NCBI RefSeq assembly: GCF_034479615.1
Contig: NZ_CP140255.1
Location: 62,001 to 126,000, forward strand
DNA length: 64,000 nt
Direction of reading: 5' to 3'
DNA from: Vreelandella neptunia
GTDB taxonomy: Bacteria > Pseudomonadota > Gammaproteobacteria > Pseudomonadales > Halomonadaceae
Below are positions 48,702 to 64,000 of the stretch, piece by piece. The position numbers and the translations under genes are program-made. The first letter of the stretch is position 1, and the number at the start of each line of letters is the position of its first letter. A model generated the notes under the pieces. It worked only from the letters and a program-made list of their open reading frames with translations. It was not told the origin of the DNA and did no database searches.

Positions 48702-51700
48702 ATGGCTTACTCATATACTGAGAAAAAACGCATCCGCAAGGATTTCGGCAAACTGCCCCAAGTGATGGATGTGCCTTACTTGCTGGCGATCCAGCTTGAT
48801 TCCTATTACGACTTCCTCCAGCAAGATCGTTCGCCCGACGAGCGTCACGAGGTCGGTCTGCACGCGGCATTCAAGTCCGTGTTTCCGATTGAGAGCTTCT
48901 CCGGCAATGCAGCGCTTGAGTATGTCAGCTACCGCTTCGGTACGCCGGCGTTCGATGTTAAGGAGTGCCAGCTGCGCGGCGTGACTTACTCCGCCCCGCT
49001 GCGCGTCAAGGTTCGCTTGATCATCTATGATCGCGACTCCTCGAACAAAGCAATTAAAGATATCAAAGAGCAAGAAGTCTACATGGGGGAAATCCCCCTG
49101 ATGACTGAGAACGGTACCTTTGTGATTAACGGTACTGAGCGGGTTATCGTCTCCCAGCTCCACCGCTCGCCCGGTGTGTTCTTCGATCACGACAAGGGTA
49201 AGAGCCACTCCTCCGGCAAGCTGCTCTACTCAGCTCGCGTAATTCCTTACCGTGGCTCTTGGTTGGACTTCGAGTTTGACCCCAAAGACAACGTCTTTGT
49301 GCGTATTGACCGTCGCCGCAAACTGCCGGCCTCGGTATTGATGCGTGCGCTGGGGATGAACACCGAAGAGATCCTGGCCGAGTTCTTTGAAACCAGCGTC
49401 TTCCACATTGAGAAATCCGGTTTCTCTGTGGAGTTGGTACCGTCGCGCCTGCGCGGCGAAACGGCTACTTTCGACATCAAGGATGGCGAAGGTAATGTGA
49501 TCGTTGAAGAGGGTCGTCGGATTACCCAGAAGCACATTCGCCAGCTTGAAAAAGCCGGCCTTGAGCGTCTGGACGTGCCGATGGAGTACCTGTTCGGCAA
49601 AACCCTGGCCAAAGACCAAATCGATTCCAAAACGGGCGAGCTGATCTGTCCGTGTAATACCGAGATCACCCCCGAAGTGCTTGAGCGTATGGCCCAGGGC
49701 GGCATTACCCTGGTAGAGACGCTTTACACCAACGATCTCGACTGCGGTTCCTTTATTTCCGACACCTTGAAGCTGGATGCAACCAATTCCGCGCTTGAAG
49801 CGTTAGTCGAAATTTACCGCATGATGCGCCCCGGCGAGCCGCCCACCAAAGAGTCTGCCGAGACGCTGTTTAACAACCTGTTCTTCTCTGAGGACCGCTA
49901 CGACCTGTCGGGCGTTGGCCGCATGAAGTTCAACCGCCGCCTGCGCCGTGATACCGATACCGGCTCCGGCGTGCTGGATCGCAAAGACATCCTGGATGTG
50001 CTGCGCGAGCTGATCAATATCCGTAACGGCTTCGGTGACGTTGACGATATCGATCACCTGGGTAACCGCCGTATTCGCTGTGTTGGCGAAATGGCAGAGA
50101 ACCAGTTCCGCGTTGGCCTGGTGCGTGTAGAGCGTGCGGTGAAAGAGCGTCTTTCCATGGCGGAAAGCGAAGGCCTGATGCCCCAGGACTTGATCAACGC
50201 CAAGCCGGTTGCGGCGGCGGTGAAAGAGTTCTTCGGTTCCAGCCAGCTTTCCCAGTTTATGGATCAGAACAACCCGCTCTCTGAGGTTACCCACAAGCGT
50301 CGTGTGTCGGCACTCGGCCCCGGTGGTTTGACCCGTGAGCGTGCTGGCTTCGAAGTACGTGACGTTCACGCCACGCACTACGGGCGTCTATGCCCAATCG
50401 AAACGCCGGAAGGCCCGAACATCGGTCTGATTAACTCGCTGGCCACTTACAGCCACACCAACAGCTACGGTTTCCTCGAGACGCCGTACCGTAAAGTGGT
50501 TGATCGTCAGCTGACCGACGACATCGTTCACCTCTCGGCGATCGAAGAGGGCGATTTCGTTATCGCCCAGGCGTCAGCAGCGGTAGATGAGTCCAACAAG
50601 CTAAGTGATGACCTGGTTCAGGTTCGTCACCGCGGTGAAACTACCTTTATGCGTCCTGAGCAAGTGACGCTGATGGACGTATCGCCACGTCAGGTGGTCT
50701 CCGTCGCAGCGGCATTGATTCCGTTCCTGGAGCACGATGACGCCAACCGCGCCTTGATGGGTTCTAACATGCAGCGTCAGGCGGTACCGACCCTGCGTGC
50801 CGATAAGCCGCTGGTAGGTACGGGCATGGAGCGCTTTGTTGCCCGTGACTCCGGCGTCTGTGCGGTGGCCAATCGCGGCGGCGTGATTGATTCCGTTGAT
50901 GCGCGTCGTGTCGTGGTACGGGTTAATGAAGATGAAATCATCGGCGGTGAAGCCGGTGTGGATATCTACAACCTGACCAAGTACACCCGCTCGAACCAGA
51001 ACACCTGTATGAACCAGCGCCCGATCGTGCGGCCTGGTGACAGCGTGGCACGCGGCGACATTCTCGCCGACGGCCCGTCGGTGGATATGGGTGACCTGGC
51101 GCTTGGCCAGAACATGCGCATCGCGTTCATGCCCTGGAACGGCTACAACTTCGAGGACTCCATCCTGCTTTCCGAGCGGGTCGTTCAAGAAGACCGTTTC
51201 ACCACGATTCACATTCAGGAACTGACCTGTGTGTCTCGCGACACCAAGTTGGGTTCTGAAGAGATTACTTCCGATATCCCCAACGTGGGCGAGTCTGCGC
51301 TCTCCAAGTTGGATGAAGCGGGCGTTGTCTACATCGGTGCCGAAGTCGGCCCGGGGGATATTCTGGTCGGTAAGGTGACGCCGAAAGGTGAAACCCAACT
51401 GACGCCCGAAGAGAAGCTGCTACGTGCCATCTTCGGCGAGAAAGCGTCTGACGTTAAAGACACTTCCCTGCGTGCCCCTACCGGCATGAAAGGTACGGTC
51501 ATCGACGTGCAGGTGTTTACTCGTGACGGCGTTGAAAAAGATTCACGCGCCCTGTCAATCGAGCGCACTCAGCTGGATGAAGTTCGTAAGGATCTCCAAG
51601 AGACTTACCGTATCGCCGAAGACGCCACCTTTGAGCGTCTAAAGCGTACCCTTGACGGCCAGGCTGTTAACGGCGGACCGAACCTCAAGAAAGGTGACGT

Positions 51701-52778
51701 GCTCGACGAAGCGTACCTGGATGAGTTGCCGCGTCAGCAGTGGTTCAAGCTGCGTCTGCAGGATGAGTCGTTTAATGAGCTGCTGGCTCAGGCCGACGAA
51801 CAGCTGGAAACCCGTCGCAAAGAGATGGACGAGCGCTTTGAAGATAAGAAGCGCAAGCTGACCCAGGGCGATGATCTCGCACCGGGCGTGCTAAAAATCG
51901 TCAAGGTCTACATGGCGGTCAAGCGTCGCATCCAGCCGGGTGACAAGATGGCCGGTCGTCACGGTAACAAAGGTGTTATCTCGGCGATTATGCCCATCGA
52001 AGACATGCCTTTTGATGAGAAGGGCGAGCCGGTCGACGTGGTACTGAACCCGCTGGGTGTACCGTCGCGTATGAACGTCGGTCAGATTCTGGAAACCCAC
52101 CTGGGTATGGCGGCACGTGGCTTGGGCGTCAAGATCGAAGCCATGCTGCGCGACGCACGTGGACAGCAAGTGGCCGAGATCCGTGACTTCCTGGGGCAGA
52201 TCTACAATACGCAAGGTACGCGCGTTGAAGATCTCGACTCCCTGACGGACGACGAGATCATTGCCCTGGCGAAGAACCTCAAAGGTGGTGTGCCCATGGC
52301 AACGCCGGTGTTTGACGGTGCCAAAGAGCACGAAATCAAGCACCTGCTGAAGCTAGCGGACATTCCCGAGTCGGGTCAGATGGCCCTGTTCGATGGCCGT
52401 ACCGGTGATGCTTTTGACCGTCCGGTCACCGTTGGCTACATGTACATGCTGAAGCTTAACCACTTGGTAGACGACAAGATGCATGCGCGCTCTACCGGTT
52501 CTTACTCGCTGGTTACCCAGCAGCCCTTGGGTGGTAAGGCGCAATTCGGTGGTCAACGCTTCGGTGAGATGGAAGTGTGGGCGCTGGAAGCTTACGGCGC
52601 TGCATACACGCTACAAGAGATGCTCACCGTCAAGTCGGACGACGTCGAAGGCCGCACCAAGATGTACAAAAACATCGTGGATGGCGACCACACCATGCAG
52701 GCAGGCATGCCGGAATCCTTCAACGTACTCGTGAAGGAAATCCGCTCGCTGGGCATCGATATCGAGTTAGAGAGCTAG
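48702..52778 (+). CDS. rpoB: RNA polymerase beta subunit
   Basis: Forms half of the active-site cleft. The 1358-residue protein is slightly longer than E. coli RpoB (1342). The rifampicin pocket [20 protein letters not shown] is of the sensitive type, followed by [19 protein letters not shown]; the C-terminal block [19 protein letters not shown] is intact. ATG has GGGGAA upstream. rpoC starts 11 bp later. Confidence 0.99.
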   Translation: MAYSYTEKKRIRKDFGKLPQVMDVPYLLAIQLDSYYDFLQQDRSPDERHEVGLHAAFKSVFPIESFSGNAALEYVSYRFGTPAFDVKECQLRGVTYSAPLRVKVRLIIYDRDSSNKAIKDIKEQEVYMGEIPLMTENGTFVINGTERVIVSQLHRSPGVFFDHDKGKSHSSGKLLYSARVIPYRGSWLDFEFDPKDNVFVRIDRRRKLPASVLMRALGMNTEEILAEFFETSVFHIEKSGFSVELVPSRLRGETATFDIKDGEGNVIVEEGRRITQKHIRQLEKAGLERLDVPMEYLFGKTLAKDQIDSKTGELICPCNTEITPEVLERMAQGGITLVETLYTNDLDCGSFISDTLKLDATNSALEALVEIYRMMRPGEPPTKESAETLFNNLFFSEDRYDLSGVGRMKFNRRLRRDTDTGSGVLDRKDILDVLRELINIRNGFGDVDDIDHLGNRRIRCVGEMAENQFRVGLVRVERAVKERLSMAESEGLMPQDLINAKPVAAAVKEFFGSSQLSQFMDQNNPLSEVTHKRRVSALGPGGLTRERAGFEVRDVHATHYGRLCPIETPEGPNIGLINSLATYSHTNSYGFLETPYRKVVDRQLTDDIVHLSAIEEGDFVIAQASAAVDESNKLSDDLVQVRHRGETTFMRPEQVTLMDVSPRQVVSVAAALIPFLEHDDANRALMGSNMQRQAVPTLRADKPLVGTGMERFVARDSGVCAVANRGGVIDSVDARRVVVRVNEDEIIGGEAGVDIYNLTKYTRSNQNTCMNQRPIVRPGDSVARGDILADGPSVDMGDLALGQNMRIAFMPWNGYNFEDSILLSERVVQEDRFTTIHIQELTCVSRDTKLGSEEITSDIPNVGESALSKLDEAGVVYIGAEVGPGDILVGKVTPKGETQLTPEEKLLRAIFGEKASDVKDTSLRAPTGMKGTVIDVQVFTRDGVEKDSRALSIERTQLDEVRKDLQETYRIAEDATFERLKRTLDGQAVNGGPNLKKGDVLDEAYLDELPRQQWFKLRLQDESFNELLAQADEQLETRRKEMDERFEDKKRKLTQGDDLAPGVLKIVKVYMAVKRRIQPGDKMAGRHGNKGVISAIMPIEDMPFDEKGEPVDVVLNPLGVPSRMNVGQILETHLGMAARGLGVKIEAMLRDARGQQVAEIRDFLGQIYNTQGTRVEDLDSLTDDEIIALAKNLKGGVPMATPVFDGAKEHEIKHLLKLADIPESGQMALFDGRTGDAFDRPVTVGYMYMLKLNHLVDDKMHARSTGSYSLVTQQPLGGKAQFGGQRFGEMEVWALEAYGAAYTLQEMLTVKSDDVEGRTKMYKNIVDGDHTMQAGMPESFNVLVKEIRSLGIDIELES

Positions 52779-52788
52779 GAGCCGTCCC

Positions 52789-57003
<4,215 letters not shown>

Positions 57004-57049
57004 GTCTGGCACCTAACGCGGTAGATAAAATGAGTAAGTAAAACGAGTA

Positions 57050-57117
57050 GCTGACCTGAAAAAGCGTCACCTTGCCGGTAAAACCGCCGGCAAGGCTTGA
57101 CGCGACCTAGGGTCAGC
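57050..57117 (+). other. Nested hairpin between rpoC and rpsL
   Basis: Three nested stems can form: GCTGACC/GGTCAGC (57050-57056 with 57111-57117), GCGTCA/TGACGC (57064-57069 with 57098-57103) and CCTTGCCGG/CCGGCAAGG (57070-57078 with 57087-57095). No T-run follows. The 3' arm overlaps the -35 of the rpsL promoter. It may end or process the rpoBC transcript. Confidence 0.65.
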
Positions 57118-57126
57118 CTTTAGAAT
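57097..57126 (+). promoter_or_regulatory. Promoter of the rpsL (str) operon
   Basis: TTGACG (57097-57102) and TAGAAT (57121-57126) have an 18-bp spacer; each matches five of six positions. The downstream GCGCAGCCTTT closely matches the region after the rpsJ promoter. Confidence 0.7.
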
Positions 57127-57217
57127 GCGCAGCCTTTAACAGTGGGGTGGGTGCGCCCGCATCCGCTGCTTGTATTTGTTAATAGGCCAAGGCAACCATT
57201 GGAGTCAGCTAAACACC

Positions 57218-57592
57218 ATGGCAACGATTAATCAGCTAGTGCGCAAGCCGCGCAAGCGCCCCGTCACCAAAAGTGACGTGCCAGCGCTGCAGGCCTGTCC
57301 GCAAAAACGTGGCGTTTGTACGCGCGTTTACACCACCACCCCGAAAAAGCCTAACTCGGCTCTGCGTAAGGTTTGCCGTGTGCGCCTTACCAACGGCTTT
57401 GAAGTGTCTTCTTACATCGGTGGTGAAGGTCACAACCTTCAAGAACACTCTGTCGTTTTGATTCGTGGCGGTCGTGTAAAGGATTTGCCAGGTGTGCGTT
57501 ATCACACCGTTCGTGGCGCCCTTGACACCTCTGGCGTTCAAAATCGTCGTCAGGGTCGTTCTAAATACGGTACTAAGCGTCCTAAGTCCTAA
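57218..57592 (+). CDS. rpsL: 30S ribosomal protein S12
   Basis: Decoding-site protein. From ATG 57218 (TTGGAG upstream) it has 124 residues, starting [20 protein letters not shown]. The streptomycin region reads [12 protein letters not shown] with wild-type Lys, and [12 protein letters not shown] holds the second loop, so sensitivity is expected. The 174-bp spacer to rpsG is where S7 binds in E. coli str mRNA; I could not define the site here. Confidence 0.98.
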   Translation: MATINQLVRKPRKRPVTKSDVPALQACPQKRGVCTRVYTTTPKKPNSALRKVCRVRLTNGFEVSSYIGGEGHNLQEHSVVLIRGGRVKDLPGVRYHTVRGALDTSGVQNRRQGRSKYGTKRPKS

Positions 57593-57766
57593 TCGACTTA
57601 AGGTAGCTTTACAGCACGTCCGGTCTGCCGGCTGCTGAGTAACGATTATCACGAATTTGACGGTCTGATAAGAGTAAGGTCGGGCGGCGCCTGTCGTATT
57701 TGAATAGCGTACACAGGCTGCAGGAGTTCCGGGTTTACCTGAAAGATCCTTAATTGAGGGCTTATC

Positions 57767-58237
57767 ATGCCTAGAAGAAGAGTAGTAGCTAAACGCGAGA
57801 TTCTGCCGGATCCTAAGTTCGGAAGTGAGCGTCTGGCGAAGTTCATGAACCACCTGATGGTCAGCGGCAAGAAGTCCATAGCTGAGCGTATCGTCTACGG
57901 TGCGTTGGACAAGGTTGCCGAGCGTAGTAAAGAAGATCCGCTGGAGATCTTCGACAAAGCGCTGGAAGCCATCCAGCCGATGGTCGAAGTGAAGTCGCGC
58001 CGCGTTGGTGGTGCGACCTATCAGGTGCCGGTTGAAGTACGTCCGTCTCGCCGTCAAGCGCTGGCAATGCGCTGGCTGGTAGACGCGGCGCGTCGTCGCG
58101 GTGAGAAAACCATGGTGCAGCGTCTGGCGGGTGAAATGCTGGATGCCGCTGAAGGTAAAGGTTCTGCCGTTAAGAAGCGCGAAGACGTGCATCGCATGGC
58201 AGAAGCCAACAAGGCCTTCTCGCACTACCGTTTCTAA
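57767..58237 (+). CDS. rpsG: 30S ribosomal protein S7
   Basis: Nucleates assembly of the 30S head and represses the str operon. The 156-residue protein starts [20 protein letters not shown] and has [20 protein letters not shown] near residue 80. Length is standard. The Phe-stop end of the gene is the first unit of a 15-bp tandem array that runs into the spacer. Confidence 0.98.
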   Translation: MPRRRVVAKREILPDPKFGSERLAKFMNHLMVSGKKSIAERIVYGALDKVAERSKEDPLEIFDKALEAIQPMVEVKSRRVGGATYQVPVEVRPSRRQALAMRWLVDAARRRGEKTMVQRLAGEMLDAAEGKGSAVKKREDVHRMAEANKAFSHYRF

Positions 58238-58305
58238 GGTACGCGTATCTAAGGTCAGCGTTTCTAAAATCGGCGTTTCTAAGTACGGCGTTTTTAAGTA
58301 TGGCT
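58231..58305 (+). repeat. Five 15-bp tandem repeats starting at the rpsG stop
   Basis: Units at 58231, 58246, 58261, 58276 and 58291 follow the pattern TTTCTAAGGTACGGCG-like (15 bp each): TTTCTAAGGTACGCG, TATCTAAGGTCAGCG, TTTCTAAAATCGGCG, TTTCTAAGTACGGCG, TTTTTAAGTATGGCT. The first holds the last Phe codon and stop of rpsG. Each of the five units repeats an in-frame TAA. Confidence 0.92.
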
Positions 58306-58375
58306 TTAGGGTTTTAATATGCACGTTGTTCAGCATGGCGAAGTGTTTGCTGAGTCGCTCTGTTGTAATACCTAA

Positions 58376-58431
58376 CCGCTACCCTCAAGGGGTAGCGGCG
58401 GTCGCATAAGCCTCGCTTGCATACGCCGCTA
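58376..58431 (+). promoter_or_regulatory. Two competing stems upstream of fusA
   Basis: CCGCTACCC (58376-58384) pairs with GGGTAGCGG (58390-58398), while the overlapping TAGCGGCG (58393-58400) also pairs with CGCCGCTA (58424-58431). The two hairpins exclude each other and end 36 bp before fusA, so they could form a switch. Confidence 0.5.
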
Positions 58432-58467
58432 AATTAACGAGCATCGCCAACAAACGGGAGTTTCACC

Positions 58468-60591
58468 GTGGCACGCAAGACTCCACTAAATCGTTACCGT
58501 AATATCGGTATCGTCGCTCACGTCGACGCGGGTAAAACCACGACGACCGAGCGTGTACTGTTCTACACCGGCCTTTCCCATAAAGTGGGCGAAGTGCACG
58601 ATGGTGCTGCGACCATGGACTGGATGGAGCAGGAGCAGGAGCGTGGTATTACTATCACCTCAGCTGCGACTACCTGTTTCTGGCAGGGCATGAGCAAGCA
58701 GTTCCCTGAGCACCGTATCAACATTATCGACACACCAGGGCACGTTGACTTCACGATCGAAGTTGAGCGTTCTCTACGCGTACTCGATGGTGCGGTTGTT
58801 GTTCTGTGTGGTTCTTCCGGCGTTCAGCCGCAGACCGAAACAGTATGGCGCCAGGCCAACAAGTACGAAGTTCCGCGTATGGTTTTCGTCAACAAGATGG
58901 ATCGTACCGGCGCTGACTTCTTCATGGTTGTCAACCAGCTGAAAGAGCGGCTGGGTGCCAACGCTGTGCCGATCCAGATTAACTGGGGCACGGAAGAGGA
59001 CTTTAAAGGCGTTATCGACCTTATTCAGATGAAGGCTATCCTGTGGGATGAGGAAAGCCTGGGTATGAATTATGACCTCGTGGATATTCCGGCTGAATTG
59101 CAAGAAACAGCTGCAAAGTATCGCGAAGAGATGGTCGAGGCGGCTGCCGAAGGCTCTGACGAGCTGATGGAGAAGTACCTCGAAGGCGGTGAGCTGTCGA
59201 TTGAAGAGATCAAGGCTGGTCTGCGTGCGCGCACCCTGGCTAACGATATCGTTCTGGTTACCTGTGGTTCTGCCTTTAAGAACAAAGGCGTTCAGGCAGT
59301 GCTGGATGGCGTTATCGAATACATGCCTTCGCCGACTGAAGTTAAGGCGATCGAAGGTGAGCTTGACGACAAAGATGGCACCGTCGATACCCGTGAGGCT
59401 GATGACAGTGCGCCGTTTGCGGCTCTGGCGTTTAAAATCGCCACTGACCCCTTCGTTGGTACGCTGACCTTTATCCGCGTCTACTCGGGTGTTCTGAAAT
59501 CTGGTGACGGTGTATATAACTCCGTCAAGCAGAAGAAAGAGCGCGTTGGCCGTATCGTACAGATGCACGCCAACTCCCGCGAAGAGATCAAAGAAGTTCT
59601 GGCGGGCGACATCGCTGCTTGTATCGGTCTGAAAGACGTCACTACGGGTGATACCCTGTGCGACATCGATAACAAGATCGTTCTCGAGCGTATGGAGTTC
59701 CCTGATCCGGTTATCTCGGTAGCCGTAGAGCCTAAATCTAAGGCAGACCAAGAGAAAATGGGTGTTGCTCTGGGCAAGCTTGCTCAAGAAGACCCCTCTT
59801 TCCAGGTCAAAACCGACGAAGAAACCGGCCAGACGATTATTTCTGGTATGGGTGAGCTTCACCTGGATATCCTTGTTGACCGTATGCGTCGCGAGTTCAA
59901 GGTTGAAGCCAATATCGGTAAGCCGCAGGTTGCCTACCGTGAAACGATTCGCGGCAGCATCGAGCAAGAAGGCAAGTTCGTACGTCAGTCCGGTGGTCGT
60001 GGTCAGTATGGTCACGTTTGGCTGCGTATCGAGCCGCTGACAGCAGAAGAGAAGGGTGAAGGCGAAGACGAACTGTTCTTCAAGTTCAACTCAGAAATCG
60101 TGGGTGGCACGGTTCCCAAGGAATACGTACCTGCGGTTGAGAAGGGTGCTTTTGAGCAGCTCAAAAACGGCGTCATCGCGGGTTACCCGATGATCGACGT
60201 TAAAGTAACGCTGTTTGATGGCTCCTTCCACGACGTAGACTCTAACGAGACTGCGTTTAAGATTGCTTCTTCTATGGCAGTAAAAGAAGGTGCCAGGAAG
60301 GCCAAGGCCGTGCTGCTGGAGCCGGTGATGAAGGTCGAAATCGTGACCCCCGAAGAATTTATGGGTGACGTCATGGGTGACCTGAGCCGTCGTCGCGGCC
60401 TGGTGCAGGGTATGGATGACTCCTCTTCTGGTAAAGTCATTCGTGCGACGGTGCCATTGGGTGAGATGTTCGGTTATGCAACCGATCTGCGCTCACAAAC
60501 CCAGGGCCGTGCGAGCTACTCTATGGAGTTCTCGAAGTACGACGAGGCGCCCTCCAGCGTCGTTGAAGCCGTCATCAATCAAAACGGTTAA
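58468..60591 (+). CDS. fusA: Translation elongation factor G
   Basis: GTPase that drives ribosomal translocation and recycling. The 707-residue product starts at GTG (CGGGAG upstream) with [21 protein letters not shown] motifs [20 protein letters not shown] and NKMDR are present, and the domain IV block [15 protein letters not shown] near residue 510. Length is typical of the EF-G1 form. tuf follows after 29 bp. Confidence 0.98.
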   Translation: MARKTPLNRYRNIGIVAHVDAGKTTTTERVLFYTGLSHKVGEVHDGAATMDWMEQEQERGITITSAATTCFWQGMSKQFPEHRINIIDTPGHVDFTIEVERSLRVLDGAVVVLCGSSGVQPQTETVWRQANKYEVPRMVFVNKMDRTGADFFMVVNQLKERLGANAVPIQINWGTEEDFKGVIDLIQMKAILWDEESLGMNYDLVDIPAELQETAAKYREEMVEAAAEGSDELMEKYLEGGELSIEEIKAGLRARTLANDIVLVTCGSAFKNKGVQAVLDGVIEYMPSPTEVKAIEGELDDKDGTVDTREADDSAPFAALAFKIATDPFVGTLTFIRVYSGVLKSGDGVYNSVKQKKERVGRIVQMHANSREEIKEVLAGDIAACIGLKDVTTGDTLCDIDNKIVLERMEFPDPVISVAVEPKSKADQEKMGVALGKLAQEDPSFQVKTDEETGQTIISGMGELHLDILVDRMRREFKVEANIGKPQVAYRETIRGSIEQEGKFVRQSGGRGQYGHVWLRIEPLTAEEKGEGEDELFFKFNSEIVGGTVPKEYVPAVEKGAFEQLKNGVIAGYPMIDVKVTLFDGSFHDVDSNETAFKIASSMAVKEGARKAKAVLLEPVMKVEIVTPEEFMGDVMGDLSRRRGLVQGMDDSSSGKVIRATVPLGEMFGYATDLRSQTQGRASYSMEFSKYDEAPSSVVEAVINQNG

Positions 60592-60620
60592 CCGTTAGCT
60601 AACGTAAAGAGGTTATAGCA

Positions 60621-61814
<1,194 letters not shown>

Positions 61815-61833
61815 GCAATATGCTTGAATGATG

Positions 61834-61859
61834 AAGGGGGCTCTGATGAGCCCCCTTTT
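61834..61859 (+). terminator. Terminator of the str operon
   Basis: Stem AAGGGGGCTC/GAGCCCCCTT with loop TGAT, followed by TTC, 20 bp past the tuf stop. It separates the str and S10 operons. Confidence 0.88.
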
Positions 61860-61880
61860 CTGCGCACCAACAGCAAATGT

Positions 61881-61909
61881 TTGACATGGGCTTTTGGCGT
61901 GCCTATAAT
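61881..61909 (+). promoter_or_regulatory. Consensus promoter of the S10 operon
   Basis: Perfect TTGACA (61881-61886) and perfect TATAAT (61904-61909) with the ideal 17-bp spacer, followed by GCGCATCCTTTG. The leader to rpsJ is only about 60 nt, too short for an E. coli-type L4-responsive S10 leader. Confidence 0.92.
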
Positions 61910-61973
61910 GCGCATCCTTTGAATGCGTGGGTAGACGGCTCGCGCCGTCGACATCCATTGGAGTTTAGGGCAA

Positions 61974-62285
61974 ATGCAGAACCAAAAGATTCGCATTCGG
62001 TTGAAAGCTTTCGACCATCGCCTGATCGATCAGTCTACAGCGGAGATTGTTGAAACCGCTAAACGTACTGGTGCTCAGGTTCGTGGTCCGATTCCGCTGC
62101 CGACCAACCGCGAGCGTTACACCATTCTGATCTCACCGCACGTCAACAAAGATGCGCGTGACCAGTATGAGATTCGTACGCACAAGCGTGTGCTCGACAT
62201 TGTTGAGCCGACCGAAAAAACTGTTGATGCTTTGATGAAACTTGATCTCGCCGCAGGCGTAGACGTGCAAATCAAACTCAACTAA
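61974..62285 (+). CDS. rpsJ: 30S ribosomal protein S10
   Basis: Ribosomal protein of the 30S head and, with NusB, part of antitermination complexes. The 103-residue protein has the standard length and starts [40 protein letters not shown] is diagnostic. ATG has TTGGAGTTTAGGG upstream. The gap to rplC is unusually long (161 bp). Confidence 0.98.
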   Translation: MQNQKIRIRLKAFDHRLIDQSTAEIVETAKRTGAQVRGPIPLPTNRERYTILISPHVNKDARDQYEIRTHKRVLDIVEPTEKTVDALMKLDLAAGVDVQIKLN

Positions 62286-62288
62286 TTA

Positions 62289-62385
62289 CACTAGTCACTT
62301 TGCGGCCCAGCGCTCATCGCTCTTTGTAAAGAGTTGGCATGAGCAGCAGCCGCCGCGCCGTGAGGCGCCATACAATGTGCTAGTG
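62289..62385 (+). ncRNA. Candidate structured leader between rpsJ and rplC
   Basis: CACTAG (62289-62294) can pair with CTAGTG (62380-62385), closing a region with two arms: GCTCAT/ATGAGC (62312-62317 with 62339-62344) enclosing CTCTTT/AAAGAG (62320-62333), and GCGCC/GGCGC (62356-62369 region). This gives a three-way-junction-like fold of about 97 nt ending 61 bp before rplC. It may be the ribosomal-protein target for this operon; that is inference. Confidence 0.4.
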
Positions 62386-62446
62386 GAATGCTCTGGAAAG
62401 GGCAGCCATAGCGGGTGATAGCCCCGTACACTATAGGAGACTGAGT

Positions 62447-63085
62447 ATGACTATCGGTTTAGTCGGTAAAAAGGCCGGGATGACCCGTGTCTTTACCGAA
62501 GACGGCGCGTCTGTGCCCGTAACCGTTATTGAAGTTGATCCTAATCGTGTTACACGCGTTAAATCTGTCGAGTCTGACGGTTACGCAGCGATTCAGGTCA
62601 CATCTGGCTCTCGTAAAGCTAAGCACCTCACCAAAGCGCAAGCTGGACAGTTTGCCAAGGCGGGTGTTGAAGCTGGTCGTGCACTGATGGAATTTCGTCT
62701 TGCAGAAGGCGAAGAGATTCCTGAAGTAGGCGGCGAAATCACCGTATCCCTCTTCGAAGCTGGTCAAATGGTTGACGTGACTGGCACCTCTAAGGGTAAA
62801 GGCTTCCAGGGTGCTGTTAAGCGCTGGAACTTCCGCACCCAAGATATGACTCACGGTAACTCTCTGTCGCATCGCGCGCCGGGTTCTATCGGCATGTGTC
62901 AGACTCCGGGTCGCGTTTTCAAAGGCAAAAAGATGGCCGGTCAAATGGGTAACGCCCGTTGCACCGTGCAGAGCCTTGAGATCGTCCGTGTCGACGCCGA
63001 GCGTAACCTGCTGCTGATTAAAGGCGCCGTACCGGGTGCTCCCGGTAGTGACGTTATCGTTCGCAGCGCCGTGAAAGCAGGCTGA
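62447..63085 (+). CDS. rplC: 50S ribosomal protein L3
   Basis: Early-assembly protein near the peptidyl transferase centre. The 212-residue product starts [20 protein letters not shown] and has [15 protein letters not shown] near residue 122 and the methylated-Gln loop [20 protein letters not shown] (split). RBS is TAGGAGAC. rplD follows after 15 bp. Confidence 0.98.
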   Translation: MTIGLVGKKAGMTRVFTEDGASVPVTVIEVDPNRVTRVKSVESDGYAAIQVTSGSRKAKHLTKAQAGQFAKAGVEAGRALMEFRLAEGEEIPEVGGEITVSLFEAGQMVDVTGTSKGKGFQGAVKRWNFRTQDMTHGNSLSHRAPGSIGMCQTPGRVFKGKKMAGQMGNARCTVQSLEIVRVDAERNLLLIKGAVPGAPGSDVIVRSAVKAG

Positions 63086-63100
63086 AGGGGATAATTACCA

Positions 63101-63706
63101 ATGAATCTGAATCTTGCTGCAGGCACGGGTACCGTTGAAGTAGCCGACGCCACTTTTGGCAAAGAATTCAACGAAGCGCTCGTTCACCAGGTTGTCACTG
63201 CCTATTTGGCGGCTGGTCGTCAGGGAACCCGCGCACAAAAGAGTCGTTCCGACGTTCGTGGCGGTGGTAAAAAGCCGTGGCGTCAGAAAGGCACCGGTCG
63301 TGCACGTGCCGGTACCATCCGCTCTCCGCTATGGCGTAGTGGTGGCGTAACCTTCGCGGCGCGTCCGCAAGACTACACCCAGAAGGTTAACCGCAAGATG
63401 TACCGTGCAGCGATGCGCTCCATCTTGTCAGAGCTGGTACGTCAAGAGCGTTTAGTCGCGATTGAAGAATTCGTCGTTGATGCGCCTAAGACCAAGCAGG
63501 TAGCTGCCAAGCTAAAAGAGCTCAACCTTGAGAAAGTGTTGATCGTTACTGAAGAAGTTGACGAAAAGCTCTATTTAGCCGCGCGCAACCTTCCCCACGT
63601 TGACGTGGTGGATGTCGCGGCAGCTGACCCGGTAAGCCTGGTAGCCTTTGATAAGGTGCTGATTACCGTCTCCGCCCTGCGTAAATTCGAGGAGAAGCTG
63701 GCATGA
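63101..63706 (+). CDS. rplD: 50S ribosomal protein L4
   Basis: Lines the exit tunnel and is the autogenous repressor of the S10 operon in E. coli. The 201-residue protein has the tunnel loop block [19 protein letters not shown] near residue 47. ATG has AAGGGGAT upstream; the stop overlaps the rplW start by four bases (ATGA). Confidence 0.98.
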   Translation: MNLNLAAGTGTVEVADATFGKEFNEALVHQVVTAYLAAGRQGTRAQKSRSDVRGGGKKPWRQKGTGRARAGTIRSPLWRSGGVTFAARPQDYTQKVNRKMYRAAMRSILSELVRQERLVAIEEFVVDAPKTKQVAAKLKELNLEKVLIVTEEVDEKLYLAARNLPHVDVVDVAAADPVSLVAFDKVLITVSALRKFEEKLA

Positions 63707-63999
63707 ACCAGGAACGCGTATTTAAGGTTCTGCTTGGGCCGCACGTGACCGAAAAGGCCGCAATGGCAGCCGAGCGCAACCAGTACGTTTTCAAGGTGGC
63801 ATCTGATGCTACCAAGCCCGAGATCAAAAAGGCCGTTGAAGCACTCTTCGGCAAAAAGGTCGGTAGTGTTCAGGTACTGAACATGAAGGGTAAAACAAAG
63901 CGTACTGCGAACGGCGTTGGCCTGCGTAAGGGTTACCGCAAAGCGTATGTGACCCTGGCTGCGGGTGAAACGCTCGAAGACTTCTCTGGCGCCGAATAA
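63703..63999 (+). CDS. rplW: 50S ribosomal protein L23
   Basis: Docking site for trigger factor and SRP at the tunnel exit. The 98-residue protein is complete, with [10 protein letters not shown] near residue 9, [20 protein letters not shown] and [16 protein letters not shown]. Its stop ends one base before the window edge; the S10 operon surely continues with rplB. Confidence 0.98.
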   Translation: MNQERVFKVLLGPHVTEKAAMAAERNQYVFKVASDATKPEIKKAVEALFGKKVGSVQVLNMKGKTKRTANGVGLRKGYRKAYVTLAAGETLEDFSGAE

Positions 64000-64000
64000 G

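Noticed and set aside
57236..58336. Long open frame (366 codons) on the minus strand opposite rpsL and rpsG
   Set aside because: It runs antisense to two certain ribosomal genes, has no ribosome-binding site and no recognisable protein features; it is a codon-bias shadow.

Overview
The window looks like chromosomal DNA of a gammaproteobacterium, most likely a Halomonadaceae member (Halomonas/Vreelandella type). This is inferred from moderate GC content, the gammaproteobacterial gene orders uvrA-MFS-ssb, fabA-fabB, birA-coaX-tRNAs-secE-nusG-rplKAJL-rpoBC and rpsLG-fusA-tuf-rpsJ-rplCDW, and from protein sequences that read like Oceanospirillales. No IS element, prophage, CRISPR array or rRNA operon was seen. 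The family placement is from memory, not from a search.

Layout. 1-2.1 kb: the 3' part of a phytochrome-like diguanylate cyclase and a small secreted protein. 2.2-5.3 kb: a split B12-dependent ribonucleotide reductase (nrdJ plus a C-terminal partner) behind two helically phased NrdR-like boxes. 5.3-14.9 kb: a Crp/Fnr regulator, uvrA, a YajR-like transporter, ssb, an RmlD-like protein, plsC and the unsaturated fatty acid pair fabA-fabB. 15.2-17.0 kb: a PAS-GGDEF-EAL protein. 17.0-26.0 kb, all on the minus strand: a light/oxidative-stress type cluster with a LitR-like MerR regulator, CPD photolyase, NTF2-like protein, SDR, FAD oxidoreductase, DUF1365, Cfa-type methyltransferase and DUF2878, with a second FAD oxidoreductase upstream. 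26.2-33.1 kb: a YfcH-like epimerase, rapA, an Lgt-like/TlpA fusion, a small membrane protein and a cardiolipin-synthase-like lipoprotein. 33.2-39.9 kb: a branched-chain-amino-acid type ABC transporter facing its own solute-binding gene, plus an NSS symporter. 40.1-44.1 kb: typA, birA and coaX. 44.2-64.0 kb: four tRNAs and the large transcription/translation block up to rplW, which ends one base before the window edge.

How it works together. Membrane lipid genes recur: plsC and fabAB make and place unsaturated chains, the Cfa/FAD/DUF1365 set probably modifies those chains under light or singlet-oxygen stress, and the phospholipase-D-family enzyme makes cardiolipin. DNA maintenance genes (nrdJ, uvrA, ssb, phr) are spread through the first 24 kb. 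The ribosomal block carries recognisable autoregulatory leaders (an L1 site before rplK, an L10 leader before rplJ, an attenuator before rpoB) and strong promoters before the tRNAs, rpsL and rpsJ.

Most unusual items: (a) a 152-bp multi-armed inverted repeat between convergent yfcH-like and rapA genes; (b) a LitR-type regulator lacking the expected cobalamin-contact residues, with TTGTAC-type elements at two promoters and a terminator between litR and phr that leaves no room for a normal phr promoter; (c) short tandem repeats, several with a 15-bp period, in intergenic DNA (five units starting at the rpsG stop, two before rpoB, a related array before the yfcH-like gene), and a 22-bp duplication of the nusG tail; (d) a structured rpsJ-rplC spacer; (e) absence of a tuf gene between tRNA-Thr and tRNA-Trp.
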